A DNA stretch of 64,000 bases, taken from positions 87,778,566 to 87,842,565 of the forward strand of contig NC_060251.1 in assembly GCF_921293095.1 (NCBI RefSeq), written 5' to 3'. How positions within the stretch are numbered: the first letter of the stretch is position 1; every line of letters starts with the position of its first letter. This DNA comes from Ischnura elegans. Lineage: Eukaryota; Arthropoda; Insecta; Odonata; Coenagrionidae. Under the pieces are notes generated by a model. The model ran no database searches, was not told the origin of the DNA, and saw only the letters and a list, made by a program, of their open reading frames with translations. A program made the position numbers and the translations under genes. Of this stretch, positions 35,856 to 47,300 are shown in pieces.

Positions 35856-36076
35856 CTACGGCACCACTTCGCGGAAGCCTTCATCAACATGAGTTGCAGT
35901 CGTTTGTACAAGGCGGCGGGAGTACAAGGGATACAAATCCTCCTGAATTTATTTAGAGTCTTAAGTGAGGCCTTTTAAATATACCCATCCTTATGAATTC
36001 ACTCCCTTTCCACATTACACACAAAATGATTTGTATTAATTATTATTTAATTGTTCTATCAATAAACCATTCACTG

Positions 36077-36455
36077 TAAGGCCCACTCCCTTTCATTCTA
36101 TCTACAAAATGCTATTATTTTCCTTCCCCTCCCTCATTTACCCAACATTCTTCTCTCTAGCATCGTTTTCAAGATCCCCTCCATGCTAAGTACTCGATAC
36201 AGCCCTATCTTCTGTCTCCTCCGTATCTCATCTGGAAGCTGCCTCTCCTCGCCTACCATGTTCAGTACTTCATCATTTCTCCTCTTTGTCCATTTCACCT
36301 TCTCCATTCTTCTCCATAACCACATCTCGAATGCCTCCACTCTTCTCTCCTCCTCTTCCCTAAGCGTCCACGTTTCCGCACCGTTAAGCGCTACACTCCA
36401 GATCAGACTCTTCACTAAATTTTTCTTTAAACTCTTACATGGCGAATCTCTAATA
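36077..36455 (-). mobile_element. LINE (RTE-like) 3' fragment, copy 2
   Basis: The minus strand reads LVKSLIWSVALNGAETWTLR, then VEAFEMWLWRRMEKVKWTKR and the tail LERRMLGK, matching 17.3-18.2 kb. This is the cleanest coding copy of this block, but it is truncated at both ends. Confidence 0.85.
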
Positions 36456-36789
36456 ATTATTAATTGATAATTATTATGATCAATCTCCATGAACAGATAA
36501 ACTCGAATCTCCGAAACACTACGGAGTTCATATAGGAAGACATTACTTGAAATTTTTCTGTAAAATCATGTATTAGACCACTGAAACTTATGAAAAACAA
36601 ACAATATAATTTTCAAAAAATAATTTCACCTTATCATTATTTAAGCACATATCTATATCCAATCACGCGAATATCATTACTTTAAAAGTTTCAGCTCTGA
36701 GTCAATATGACCCGAAGCGAGTAGTTACGTAATTTTAACTTCCGCGACTGCTCAAGGATTAACTGAACTTCCCTTCTCCCTGAAAACTC

Positions 36790-37090
36790 CGCGTATCTCC
36801 GGGCCTTCTTTGGAGCGTACGGACTTGTACAGTGAAAAGCGTTTCCAAATGCCTGGCGTTTCGGGCCCGCGTGGAAGTCAATGCCCTCTCCGCTTTTTGG
36901 CTGCCAATGAGCGGAGGATGCACTGGGGAGCCCCGCCCGTGGCGCGGGCCTCAAAATACTCCCCCCTTGCTGGAGAGATGCCAGGCAGTTCAGGCAGGCA
37001 GGGCCGGATGTGCGGAGGTGGATCGCAGGCTGCCAAAGTCAACCGGCCGTCAGCGCTGGACTAGGGAGCGGAGCAGTTTTCGCGGGGAAA
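36790..37090. other. Locally GC-rich, CpG-containing island
   Basis: It stands out from AT-rich surroundings, with GGGCCCGCG, CCCGCCCGTGGCGCGGGC and CCGGCCGTCAGCGC. Overlapping frames on both strands are open, as expected for GC-rich DNA, and show no family resemblance. It could be an unmethylated promoter island or a repeat. Confidence 0.35.
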
Positions 37091-37230
37091 CATTATACTT
37101 GGAGTCTGGTCGAAATTGTATTCCCTCAGAACACGCTAGAATCACGCAGTCGATCATTTTTCACGTTCAAGTTCAGAGGTACAGCGGAGAAAGAAGCTCG
37201 AATTTTTGCCTCGTAATGGCAACGATATTC

Positions 37231-37277
37231 TTTGTACGTTGATCGGTAGAATACTTTAATAATAATAATAATAATAA
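37231..37277 (+). repeat. LINE 3' terminus with (AAT)n tail
   Basis: GATCGGTAGAATACTTTAAT followed by AAT repeats matches the 3' end of the LINE family (complement of 17325-17345), in plus orientation. Only the extreme 3' end is present. Confidence 0.65.
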
Positions 37278-37344
37278 TGAGAAACATGCGTATATATGTA
37301 GTGTGTGAGAGAGATCAGGTCTTATTGCGAATTGAAGGGGGAAG

Positions 37345-37798
37345 TTAGATTTGGGGATTGGGGACATAGAATGAAATGGAGTAGGGAGTGGAAAGCAGGG
37401 GCGCAGCTAGGAATTAAGGCTAGGGGGGGGGGGGGGTTTCAGGTGCAACTAATGCTGGGGTATCTGAGGGTATGGCATACCTGCCAGGGTAAGCGGGAGG
37501 TGCGAGGACCCTCCGCCATAAAAAATTTAAGATAAATGGTTAAAAATGGTGAGTTTTACGGCTTTCTGAGGGATATTTTATTAATCCTTACACTATTCCA
37601 TAAGTACTATTAATCCAAATAAATAAAATAGATTAAACTTAAAAAAATGTCTGAGCTCTGGGGGGGGTTTATCCCCCAAACCCCCCCCCCCCCCCCTCAC
37701 TGCGCCACTGGTGGAAAGTACTTGGAGGCAGAGGAGGCGGCCAGAATGCATACTAAGTACTCCATTGAAACTTACCGTAATCGGTAGAATACTATAAT
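37345..37798 (+). mobile_element. LINE 3' end, plus strand, interrupted by a hAT MITE
   Basis: The left part (to 37395, AGAATGAAATGGAGTAGG) and the right part (from 37719 to CGGTAGAATACTATAATAAT at 37798) together match the 3' end of the LINE family. A 315-bp MITE with 8-bp duplication separates them. Confidence 0.75.
37396..37710. mobile_element. hAT-type MITE with G- and C-tracts, copy 2, perfect TSD
   Basis: Ends CAGGGGCGCAGCTAGGAATT and GCGCCACTG are inverted versions of the family end. GTGGAAAG flanks both sides exactly (37388-37395 and 37711-37718). A run of G near the left end faces a run of C near the right end. Internal sequence matches 7328-7608. Confidence 0.85.
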
Positions 37799-38486
37799 AA
37801 TTAACTTTGATAATTATTTTACAATATTCATATGTATATTTGAAAAAACAATGACAAAATGAAAAGCAAGTGGTGGGAATCCCGAGATAAGTTTACCCAA
37901 ATAATTTACCGGGAAAGCGTAAAATCTTATTCCAAAAATAAAGCTATTTGCCCCAACAAGAGGAAACATCCTTGTATCTTTCGCATCAAATAATAAAGAT
38001 CTTTTCCCCCCTTAAGTTGGTTGCTTAAGATATTTATATCAGATAAGAAATAACATAAGTTGATTTCTTATTTCTAGCTCAATAAAAATGTTCTTTTATA
38101 CATGTAAAAATCGCGAAATTGAGTCACATTTTTTACCTCTCAAGAACCAACACCTTCTTGAACAGTGACAGTTATAGGGATTACTCCCGCTTTTCCACCA
38201 TTATATTACCGTGAACTAATACCTCCCTGAACGCAAACGTGACATTCTTAAACTCACGATTTTTAAATTTGCTAGAGGAAACATGATACTGGATGATACA
38301 TGGACACTGAATTCCCGGAATATCCTAGTTTAAATGCAAATCACTCCATCATTTTTGTTCGAGTTAACATTCACTATCGATGCCTGATAATGCCATAATT
38401 CGATACCTGACTAGATTTCGGCCCCTGTACGCGCATGTAGCATCCCTGTTGGCGAACTCATAGGTCATGTGCACTTTCGGTTATTT

Positions 38487-38855
38487 TATTAAAGTATTTT
38501 ATCGATTAAGGTAGGTTTCCACGGAGTACTTTAGAAGTATTATGACAGCCTTCCCTTTCTTCAATTCACAATGATGCTTACTCCATTTCATTATATCAAA
38601 AAATCCCATTCTCTTCCTTCCTTTCCCTCGTTTACCTAATATTCTACCCTCTATCACTGTTTTCAAGATCGTCCAGACTTCTTCCGTCTCCTCCGTATCT
38701 CATGTAGAAACTGCCTCTCCTCTCCCACCATATCCGCCGTTCGTCTCTAGTCCTCCTCCTAAAGTTTCCACGTTTCCGTACCGTAAGCTACTCTCCAGAT
38801 CAGACACATCATTAACATTTTCTTAAAACTCTTACATGACGATCCTCTCATGGAA
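38487..38855 (-). mobile_element. LINE (RTE-like) 3' fragment, copy 3
   Basis: The sequence matches 17322-18209 from the 3' tail (TATCGATTAAGGTAGGTTTC) to CTTACATGACGATCCTCTCA, with internal deletions and many changes. No open frame remains. Confidence 0.75.
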
Positions 38856-38859
38856 CTTT

Positions 38860-40250
38860 CGGTTATGCATGACATATTGCAGTCTTAGAAACGCGGCTTA
38901 ATATTTATTTTTTAATTTGGTAGTCGTGTTAAAGTTTTGGTATCTGATAGACTCCGTGTAATCTAAGACAATGCGGGAATCTACGACCGTCAATTTCACA
39001 TTTGGGTTCATAGAAGGAGGAGAAAGGAGACGATAAAAATTACAAACGTAGTACTTTTTTTCAAAATCAAAAATAAAGTTCTTGTTGATCTGGATATTTG
39101 CTACTGTCAAAAGCGCATCAAGCCAAGAAATATTTCATATCTCTTCCTCGCATTCAGCAAGCAATTTGAGTATAGTCCCACCAGTTTATTTATTGGCGTC
39201 ATTAAAGTCGGCGGGAACTTCAGCGAATTTAGTTGAGGCTTGAGACCTCGTCACACATCCGTGTGCATCCATTCTCCTACACAATGATTCAATCACATTC
39301 CAGCGAGGTTCTTCAGGACTACTTTAGTCCTTTGCATGAACTTCTTCAAGGGGACTGATGAAGCTTGTCGGCTCGCAAAAAAATATCGTCCGGAGATAGG
39401 AAGGAAGGAAGCCCGGAAACCCCCTCGAGGTGTGCTTTGACCTTTTTGGGAACTCACAGGATTTTGATAAAGGAGTTTCAGATCGGATAATAGTGTATTC
39501 CTCGGAAAATGTATTCCAACACCTATCTATAAATATTATGAAATAAATACGCATGAATACTGGCGAACGATCTCATTATTTACGACTCTCAGAGATTACT
39601 TCAGGTACATAATTATCTGAGGTTATTTCATTATACCCTAATCCTTATGATCAACTCGAAAAATGTTTCCAAACATTTCCTTAAAAAAATAAAAACTTCC
39701 TCATATGCACGTGCATGCATTTATAACTATCTCGCTAGATAAAAAAAATAGGGATATGATTTACTTTTGTCCAATTTAACTGTAATTTATAATTGCTTTT
39801 TTCGATACTTCCTGTCCTTGTTAACGTCCGTTGTGTATATAATTTATAAAGTTCGTCACTAATGCTTAAAAGGTCTCCACATTCCCAATGTTCTTCAGCT
39901 TATCATTTCTATCATTTTGACTTAAAACTTTCTTAAGTTACTTGTTCCTGTTCAAATAACATTCGGAATCCTTTCTATACCTCAGGCTGCTTGTTTGATT
40001 GAGTTTGGCTACGTGTAAAGAAGACATTGTAGTTCACCAAGATACTCAAATAAATAACTTTACCGATACCTACATTACTAGTAAACTCCCTTTCACATCA
40101 AGTTCTCATTATTTTTTTGCATTCAAGAGAGAGACAGTGTGGTACGAATGTAACCGTCAGGTGACTAAACGTGCCTTACATCGATTTTATGCCCAACAAG
40201 TTAATTGGAAGATAGGGTAATAAACCCTTGTTGCTGGTATATCAAATATC
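38860..40250. other. AT-rich non-coding DNA
   Basis: An open frame at 39999-40220 has no recognised similarity. No repeat boundaries were found. Confidence 0.4.
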
Positions 40251-40252
40251 TT

Positions 40253-40530
40253 TCAAATTCTCCTTCGAAAAGCAAAATTTAGCACAACTGGAGATAGTGG
40301 CGACCCCATAGCTGCCCCCTCGGTTTGTTCGTAAAAAGAAAGCGGGTCAGGAGCCGCCGCCGCCGATATAAGGCGGAAAATTTTATGCCTATAAAAGGCG
40401 GAAAATTTTCCGAGTTTCCTCACCGTCGACCTGAAGACGCTGACTGCAATGTCAGCGAAACTGTTGTCACTAAAACACAACGGACGCGGTGAAAACCCGA
40501 ATAGAACGCAGGGATCATCTAATCAACGCC
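40253..40530. mobile_element. Penelope-like element fragment: RT motif and pLTR
   Basis: On the minus strand 40345-40253 encodes YEQTEGAAMGSPLSPVVLNF, the conserved reverse transcriptase block of Penelope elements. On the plus strand 40420-40510 is a pLTR-like segment with CTGAAGACGCTGACTGC and GTCAGCGAAACTGTTGTC, matching 33130-33180. The order (RT pointing away from the pLTR) suits an inverted 5' pLTR of a broken element. Confidence 0.7.
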
Positions 40531-42140
40531 GCGAAAATCTTCGAACCTACAAAAGTAGCAATTATTTAACTTCATCACTTGAAGTATCTCACTTACGACT
40601 CACAATATTGAAATATCCTGTTAATAACTCTTCCTTACAAATATCTTTTTACCCTTGATTCACTTTATTTTGTACTTGAATATTTCATTTTTAAACTTCA
40701 ATCCGGTCACAAAGATATAGTAAATAGGAACAAGACTGTAATATGCATAAACCGATCAGTAGCATTATTTTATTTGGTATCAACACCACTTAGTGTTAAA
40801 CTACTGATGAAATAATTACTTGATATATTCCAAAAGCTTCGAGGGAGTTTAAAAACGAATACTCTAAAAACAGTGTGAATCTTTACGGTGTCCCACAATT
40901 TTAACTGTTCGTATGAGCGGGCTAAGATTCTTGACCCCGTCTTGTCTTGGTACGAAGCTCGACTGACAGGTGGCAGTAATTTCGCATTATCGAGATGTTT
41001 TCTGCTTGTCTGCAAATTCGGAAAGTAATTTGCAGTTTATGAGACATTTTTTGCTCTTATTGCTGTAACTTATACTCACTAGTTTATCTTTCGCCTATGC
41101 ATAAGTGGTGGGGGATTTTGCGAAACCTGTGTTGCGGTGAATCAGCCTTATCCTCTTCGAGCGATTTATTCAGCCGTCCTCGGAGAATCTATTGTAATAA
41201 ACCATGGCAAAATATGTTGTCACTGGGTTGCACGTCCTGATTAAATCCAAATCTCATTTGCAGGAATATATTTTCACTGTTACCAACATAAGCTAAAGAC
41301 GTCCAGCCTGATTAATGCTGTTTTTTTTTAAATTGCCATTTACGTAGGCTCTCTCTATACTTCTAAATGTTAATGAAATTCAGTGGCAGTACGTGTTTTG
41401 TTACAGCCTTTCATTTAAGTCCTTATTTATTACAGTTAATTCCCGATGACAGCAGTAGCGGAGTCCTCAGGGAAAGTGGCGGATCCCTAAGAATAAGGCC
41501 CCAAAATTTCTACCCCAAAATCCAAGGGATTTTTTTTATTCCAAAAGGAAGAACTGAACAATTGCATAAGGCAATAATGAATAGAATTTACAGGGTTGAA
41601 ACTTTACTTAAGAGAAAAATGTGACATTCAAAATATTAAATACATAATAGGATAAATTTGCCATTTAACTCTTAAGCTAGCATTTCGTGTATTCCATGGT
41701 CCTTAAAAGTTCCCTTTCCCCCATATTTGTCTCCATCCCTCTGCATATTACAAAGAAAAAAGATTTATATTCGTAAGCATCCAGATCTCCATCCATTGAA
41801 CCATTAATAATCCATGCTAATTATTCTAAAACGTCATTAGAACTTTGCCCATTAGATTTTTTCCTACATAAAAGTACATATGTACGTGAAACAGGATATC
41901 GATTTATGTATGCACTAGTGTTTTGAAGGTTTATGTCTTTCCAGCACTGCCATCAAGTTTGCCACCTGGAAAAAAGTTGAGTGCCAACATCATTAAATTC
42001 TTTGTTGCAAGTGATCCCTGTGGAAAGAATTCATTATGCATGCATGTCATTTGGAAATGTCTTGTAATATTGCAATGATTCATTCACTCCTGGTTCTTAC
42101 TGCTCCATGGAATACAGTGGTCAAATGTAGGTTCCATTCT
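40531..42140. other. Non-coding DNA; one exon-like open stretch
   Basis: At 41436-41624 a good acceptor (TTATTTATTACAG) precedes 62 open codons ending in TGA. The reading includes NFYPKIQGIFFIPKGRTEQ. No partner exon was found, and the strings CAGTAGCGGAG and AGTGGCGGATCC in it resemble transposon ends, so it is not called a gene. Confidence 0.3.
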
Positions 42141-45100
42141 TCACATCAGTTGGGCAAACATTTGTTGCATATAGTGGGCAAAATCAGTTTTCACAATGAT
42201 CTCAGAATCAAATAAATCTGGTAGATCATTATGAAAACCGGTTTCGTCTTTTGTCTCACTCTTCCGTGAGATGGATGAGGATGAAGCAAAATATCTTTTC
42301 ATTCCATTCGTTTTTTCTTCTGCGAGCACCAGCTGAAAAAATTACGACACACCTAAGTATTAATCGTGATACAGCTGCTAAAAAAAACTTGTCAAAGAGG
42401 GCTTTGTTTTAACGTGATAATTGAGATAGATCTTTAAGTGGTAATATGTGTCATACATACTGCATTAACTGTCCCTAAAATAATATTGATATATTTCTGA
42501 AGTATATCACCTGACTAACTCATACATTTTATCTAGCCACAATAGTGGGCATATTTTAAATTTTTAGTTCAAATATTCACCCTAACTATTTTAGAAACAT
42601 CCAAGTAATGACCGGTTCTTAATGCTTTCCTATATTCACAACACATTGTCCAAGCATCGTGCTGTAACAAATGATGCTCCCATTCGCTCAGGACACTCAA
42701 GTCCCAAATGCAAATATACAAATCACAAATTAGAGTCACAGATAATGGCAATGCTAGGTAGTGCAAAATAACGAATTAACATCCATTGTTTACTAACTGT
42801 ACGTCAATTTCTCATCTAGACATGACAAAGCCAAAAACGGGTGGTTGCCTATCAAAAACTGATGTTCATTCATCATATTTTAACCACAGGACCCAAATAG
42901 ACAGTGCCATCATGGCAGATTTCGCAGTGCCCGAACATACTTTCCTTAACTTTTTTTCGGAAGAGAAATATTAATGTGTATTTTTTGTTACAAGTTATAT
43001 ACATTTTATAACAAAATTTTTTGCATTGGTCACAAATGTTAATATTAGAAATTTTGAGGCAACAAAATTGAGAAAAAAGGGTTATTGACTACTATGTTTT
43101 TAGTTAACCAGAGCCAGAACGGTGTTTCGGATCCATGACACCACTGCAAATAGAGATATATTTGTGGGTGGTTGTTGTCTTAACCCCCCCCCCCCTCCTT
43201 GTGCCCATGGCAGATTTGTATGCATCCCATCTACACCCACTGGAGGACAAAAAACTACCCATCAATTTTAAATGAATTTACTCATTTCTAAATATCTGAT
43301 AATATAGTTTTAATTTGAATGCAGTATATTCCTCAAAATAAATGTTTTCCCCAGGCTGTACCATTACAAAGATGAATAGTTACTTTGAGAGCAACTAAGT
43401 TAAATTTACCACATCAGACCATGAACCAGGCCAAGATTTTGGTGCCAGATACTGTTAGCATAAACCTTAAGGCATAGTTATTACTAAAGTAAAAAGAGAA
43501 ATTTATTACAACTCAGTGCATGATGATAAGTGCTAGAGATAATACAATAGAAGAACAATCATTACTCCCTAGGATAATAATAGGATCAAATGATTTTATC
43601 AGTAATGTTCATTAAGTGAGAATTCTTGATAAGGAACAGGTGTGAACCTTGCTTACCTAAAAAATTCTTGAGATGCATTTTCTAACATAAATAACAACGA
43701 TGGATGATTAAACCTTGGTGGTTGTAATTATTTCATCACAAAATGGCAGTAGATACTCTACGTGTCTGAGGTAGGAAAATAAATGCCTTAAATTAGCTCC
43801 CAAAACAGCATATGACAATTTTAGTAAATGCTTGAATGCAGCATTTTTAGTACATGCTGCTAACCCAACCTGCATTATCCAGCTGTTAGCAAGCAACTTT
43901 CTAATTTTTCCATTCAGTTTTGATTCCTAATAATCACCTTGGATTCTCCCATGGGAACTCCATTTCAACCATACCACTCATCTGATCCCAAGAACTGTGA
44001 CCAACAGAGAGCAGTACTGCTTACTCAGATAGGAGTTACTTATAATTTTCAAGAAAATCTTGAGCATGTAGCCGTTCTGAACTAGCCATTTAGGTGACAT
44101 AACAGCTTCCATTGAAAAGAATTAAGATCCACAGAAACACTGTGTGACATTTCCCTCACACTGCTGGACAATTTGTCTATCAATTGTAAGTAATCTGACG
44201 AAACCTTCTACTGGTTTTGATGACAGAGGAAAAATTATTTATTCCCTGGATAAATTTATCAACCACTGGACATTTTTGTAAGATTTATATTGAATGAATA
44301 TGACAGTTAAATTTAGTATATAATTGTTAAGGTGTATCTCATTTTCCTTGAAGTGGGAGTATTATGATTGCCAGCCTCAGTGGTGACGGGTTCACGTCCT
44401 CACTAGCCAAACTGAAGGTCATGGGTTCGAGTCCTGCCTAGGTAGGTTGCCCCTAACTAGGGATTGGATGTTTACGATCGTCTAACTTAGCAGTTAACAG
44501 CACTGTTATCTTCTGTCAACTCCCTCAATGTGAAGGCCTAATTGTGTTGTGCTGAAGGCAATGAAGATTAAGAATAAAAGAAGGCAAGTTTACATTCTAA
44601 GTAAGATCGGGAATTATTCATTCAAATATCACCCTTTAAAAATGGCTCCCACAACTTAGGTAAAATTTTACACATTTATTCATGAAAAATATTTTAAGTT
44701 TAACCTAGGAAAAACAGAGGGTTATGAGGTCATTTTCTTTTCTGTAACATCAAACCATTATCATTTAATAAGTAGCAACTGGATTTTGGCAAGCTTAGAT
44801 TATTCGTACCCTTTAAGTAAACAGTAGGACCATACGTAGCCTTGTCTTGAGAATACATTTCTTTGATCACTAAAAACATATCAGCCCCAGCATCCCCACT
44901 GTGATTAATAATATTCTTACAGCTCACGGTCAATTTCGTAGGAGTATACCCTCAATTACTGTATATTATCACTGTGTATTATTACCGTATATTATTGTAA
45001 ATTATTGAATTACTTATCGTAAATTATTGTATTACTATTGTAAATTGGCTGCTGCCGTTGGAAAATAAATGAAATAAAATAAATGAAATTAAGTTTAGAT

Positions 45101-47078
45101 TTACTGCTGTGTGAAAATAGTTGAATGACAAAGATATTTTTTCAATCTGAAAGTGCCTGAAAATGAGTAAATTAAATGAGGGATAGGCAACAAAACCCCT
45201 ACTGAAGGGGGTCACTCGCTTCATGTGCCATGTTGGGAAATTGGATCTGTAAATATATGATAAACAATGGCGAAATGGCACCTGATAAGACTTAACTCAC
45301 CAAATTGAGGATATATTAGTGCATGTGAGCCTAATAAGGGAATTCCTTTAAGGCTTTACTTTGACTCAAAATTTACATCAATGATTTTAAAGCATATAAT
45401 TTTTTTTTAATTAGACCGCAAGCATAGATGGAGGAGAACATCAATTCCAATCATAAATAACAAAACTTAAAGAAATGAGCTGAATAGGAACATTTTTAAA
45501 CCAGACTTTTAAGGAGTCCAATCAAAATTATCATTCCCAAAATTATGATACGATAATTCACATCTCAACGTTAGGGTGGCTGTTTTCAATTATGGCTTTT
45601 GGCTACCATACAGTTGATGTAAGCACTCTAATTCACATTGAATCACATGACTCATAGGAAAGCAAGTACTCCAGAAAATTACTAGCCCTTACAAATAGTC
45701 GAATAAATGGTCAGCAGAAAGAGAGAAAGCAATACAGCAGCATTTCCAATTAAGTGCAGAACAGAGTCACCCATTAACCTTGTTATACCCACACCCTTGA
45801 GTGGCGTTGCCTAAATAATGCTAGCACTACACAAATTGCAATTTTCTTGTGAGGCACACTACTACGGTGAAATATTTTTAATTACATACAAGTAAAAAAA
45901 AACTATTGTCATTCAATCGACTAACATTAATTATAGGCAGTAGAAGATATAATTCAAAATTGCAAAAAGGACCTTTAAGCTACCAAAAATTCTTCCCCAA
46001 ATTTCGTCCTCTTTCTCGTGGTTGGCAAAATGTGATATTTGGTAACTGAAGTAGAAATATTACAGAAAAGAAACATTCAAACACCAATAATCACAGAGCT
46101 ATACAGTATTATATTCAAGAATGACATCCTCTATATAACACTGGAGTTAGCTAAAACCAAATTAAGCTTAATAATTGTTCACCATACAACTAACTTTTCT
46201 CTTTGTTACACTCCTATCACATAATCGACGAACGAACAACACAAGGCTTTGCTCCTTGAATAGGCCAAAATAATACTAACGCTTATTGGATAGTAAATAA
46301 TTGGAATCGTACGATCTGCATAGCCACACCCAATAAAAAAAATTAAGTCGATACCTACATTAACATATCTTCCACTAAGGACTTAAATAGGCTTCAGGGA
46401 AGAGAGCACTACAAATAATTTTCACAATAAAATACCTCACACATTTGTAGGTGTACTGCGCATGGAAACATGTTAATTAATACCCTTGTTACTTGACCAC
46501 GAATTCCAAAGTCCTAAGTGCGTTAGTTGTAAGGCAATCCACAGCTCTCAAAATATAATATTTTTATTGCTTACAAGAAATAATGAGATTATGAAGCAAG
46601 CACGCCATTAAAAGCATCAATCGCAGATGTCCTTTACCTTGCATTCATTCTTTTACTGGAGTCATCAGGATTGGAATCTAAATGGCCTAGGAAGAAATTG
46701 TACAAAATTAGACTAAAATACTTGCATAAAGTAAATAAAAGAGGTCAAATATGATAAATTGTGGCAAAATAAATCGTAGGGATAACTAAACAATAAGTAA
46801 GCACTAAAGAGAAAACAACAAAAAAGAAATAAACCAAAACGAATTCACAAGTAATAGGAATAACTCGAGAGAAAAACGTGGTATGCCACTAATAAAACTT
46901 AACTAGAAACAAAAGATGAAAAGAGATGATTCTTATCGAAGTTATCATATAACAGAAACTCTACGAGTTGCTCCTCCACGTTTCGCAAGCTACATTGCTT
47001 TTTAAGGACATTTAACTATGACGTAATTTACTAGCATGAACAGACGTTCCGACCTTTCCAGCGCATTCCTTTCGCCAT
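42141..47078 (-). CDS. Unrecognised eight-exon gene, 236 aa
   Basis: Exons on the minus strand, 5' to 3': 47078-47054, 46686-46638, 44898-44810, 44210-44162, 43994-43938, 43882-43714, 42661-42581 and 42332-42141. Phases match at all seven junctions, every intron is GT-AG, and the sum is 711 nt ending in TGA. The product starts MAKGMRWKGHLDSN, passes an acidic/Ser segment, then FLVIKEMYSQDK and MVEMEFPWENPSWIMQ. A helical, leucine-rich middle follows (LLKLSYAVLGANLRHLFSY), then LDVSKIVRLVLAEEKTNG, a Ser-rich stretch, and an acidic C-terminus ending MQQMFAQLM. No signal peptide or certain membrane segment is seen. I do not recognise the family. The weakest points are the tiny first exon and the GTGTGA donor after 44162. 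Exons 5 to 8 are the best supported. Confidence 0.6.
43000..43700. other. Intron 6 of the minus-strand gene, with a transposon end
   Basis: Near 43120-43150 and 43185-43210, CATGACACCACTGC and a C run followed by CTCCTTGTGCCC resemble ends of the CAGTGG-type repeats. CATGACACCACTG recurs at about 48974. No complete element was delimited. Confidence 0.35.
44371..44582 (+). mobile_element. tRNA-derived SINE, family 2, copy 1
   Basis: It starts GCCTCAGTGGTGACGGG, with B-box GGGTTCGAGTCCTGCC, then TAGGTAGGTTGCCCC and a body shared with 50663-50850 (CTCCCTCAATGTGAAGG). It lies in intron 3 of the minus-strand gene. Confidence 0.75.
44940..45050 (+). repeat. Degenerate tandem repeat of TATTATTGTAAATTATTG type
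   Basis: Units containing GTAAATTATTG or GTATATTATTG repeat several times over about 100 bp. The repeat lies next to exon 3 of the minus-strand gene, on its intron 2 side. Confidence 0.5.
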
Positions 47079-47300
47079 TTTTTATGAAGTTGATGTCCAT
47101 CTCCGCTACGTGTCGTTAACTTTTGTTTGCTTTGCTCCAACTTTTCCATTAAAAGAAAAAAAATCCAGTAATTACCTTTGCTATGATGTATACAAATAAA
47201 CTTTAAAGTTATAACTTCCAAATCAGCCACCAAGAGAAGAAAAATTCATTTACCGGAGAACTTGGAGAGGTATGCAAGACAAGTAATTTTTAAGAGAACT
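47079..47300 (-). promoter_or_regulatory. Putative 5' UTR/promoter of the minus-strand gene
   Basis: Upstream of the ATG at 47078 a longer open frame in another register starts at 47147 (MEKLEQSKQKLTTRSGDG) and overlaps the start. If transcribed it would be an upstream ORF, or the start could be elsewhere. No TATA box or clear CpG island was found. Confidence 0.25.

Noticed and set aside
36790-37242. Protein-coding gene in the GC-rich island
   Set aside because: Open frames on both strands are explained by base composition. There are no domains and no splice continuity.
41436-41624. Possible terminal exon on the plus strand
   Set aside because: It has a good acceptor and 62 open codons, but no upstream exon in phase was found and parts resemble CAGTGGCGG-type transposon ends.
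42825-42974. Exon-like plus-strand frame after an acceptor at 42824
   Set aside because: It ends in a stop with no partner exon and lies inside an intron of the better-supported minus-strand gene.
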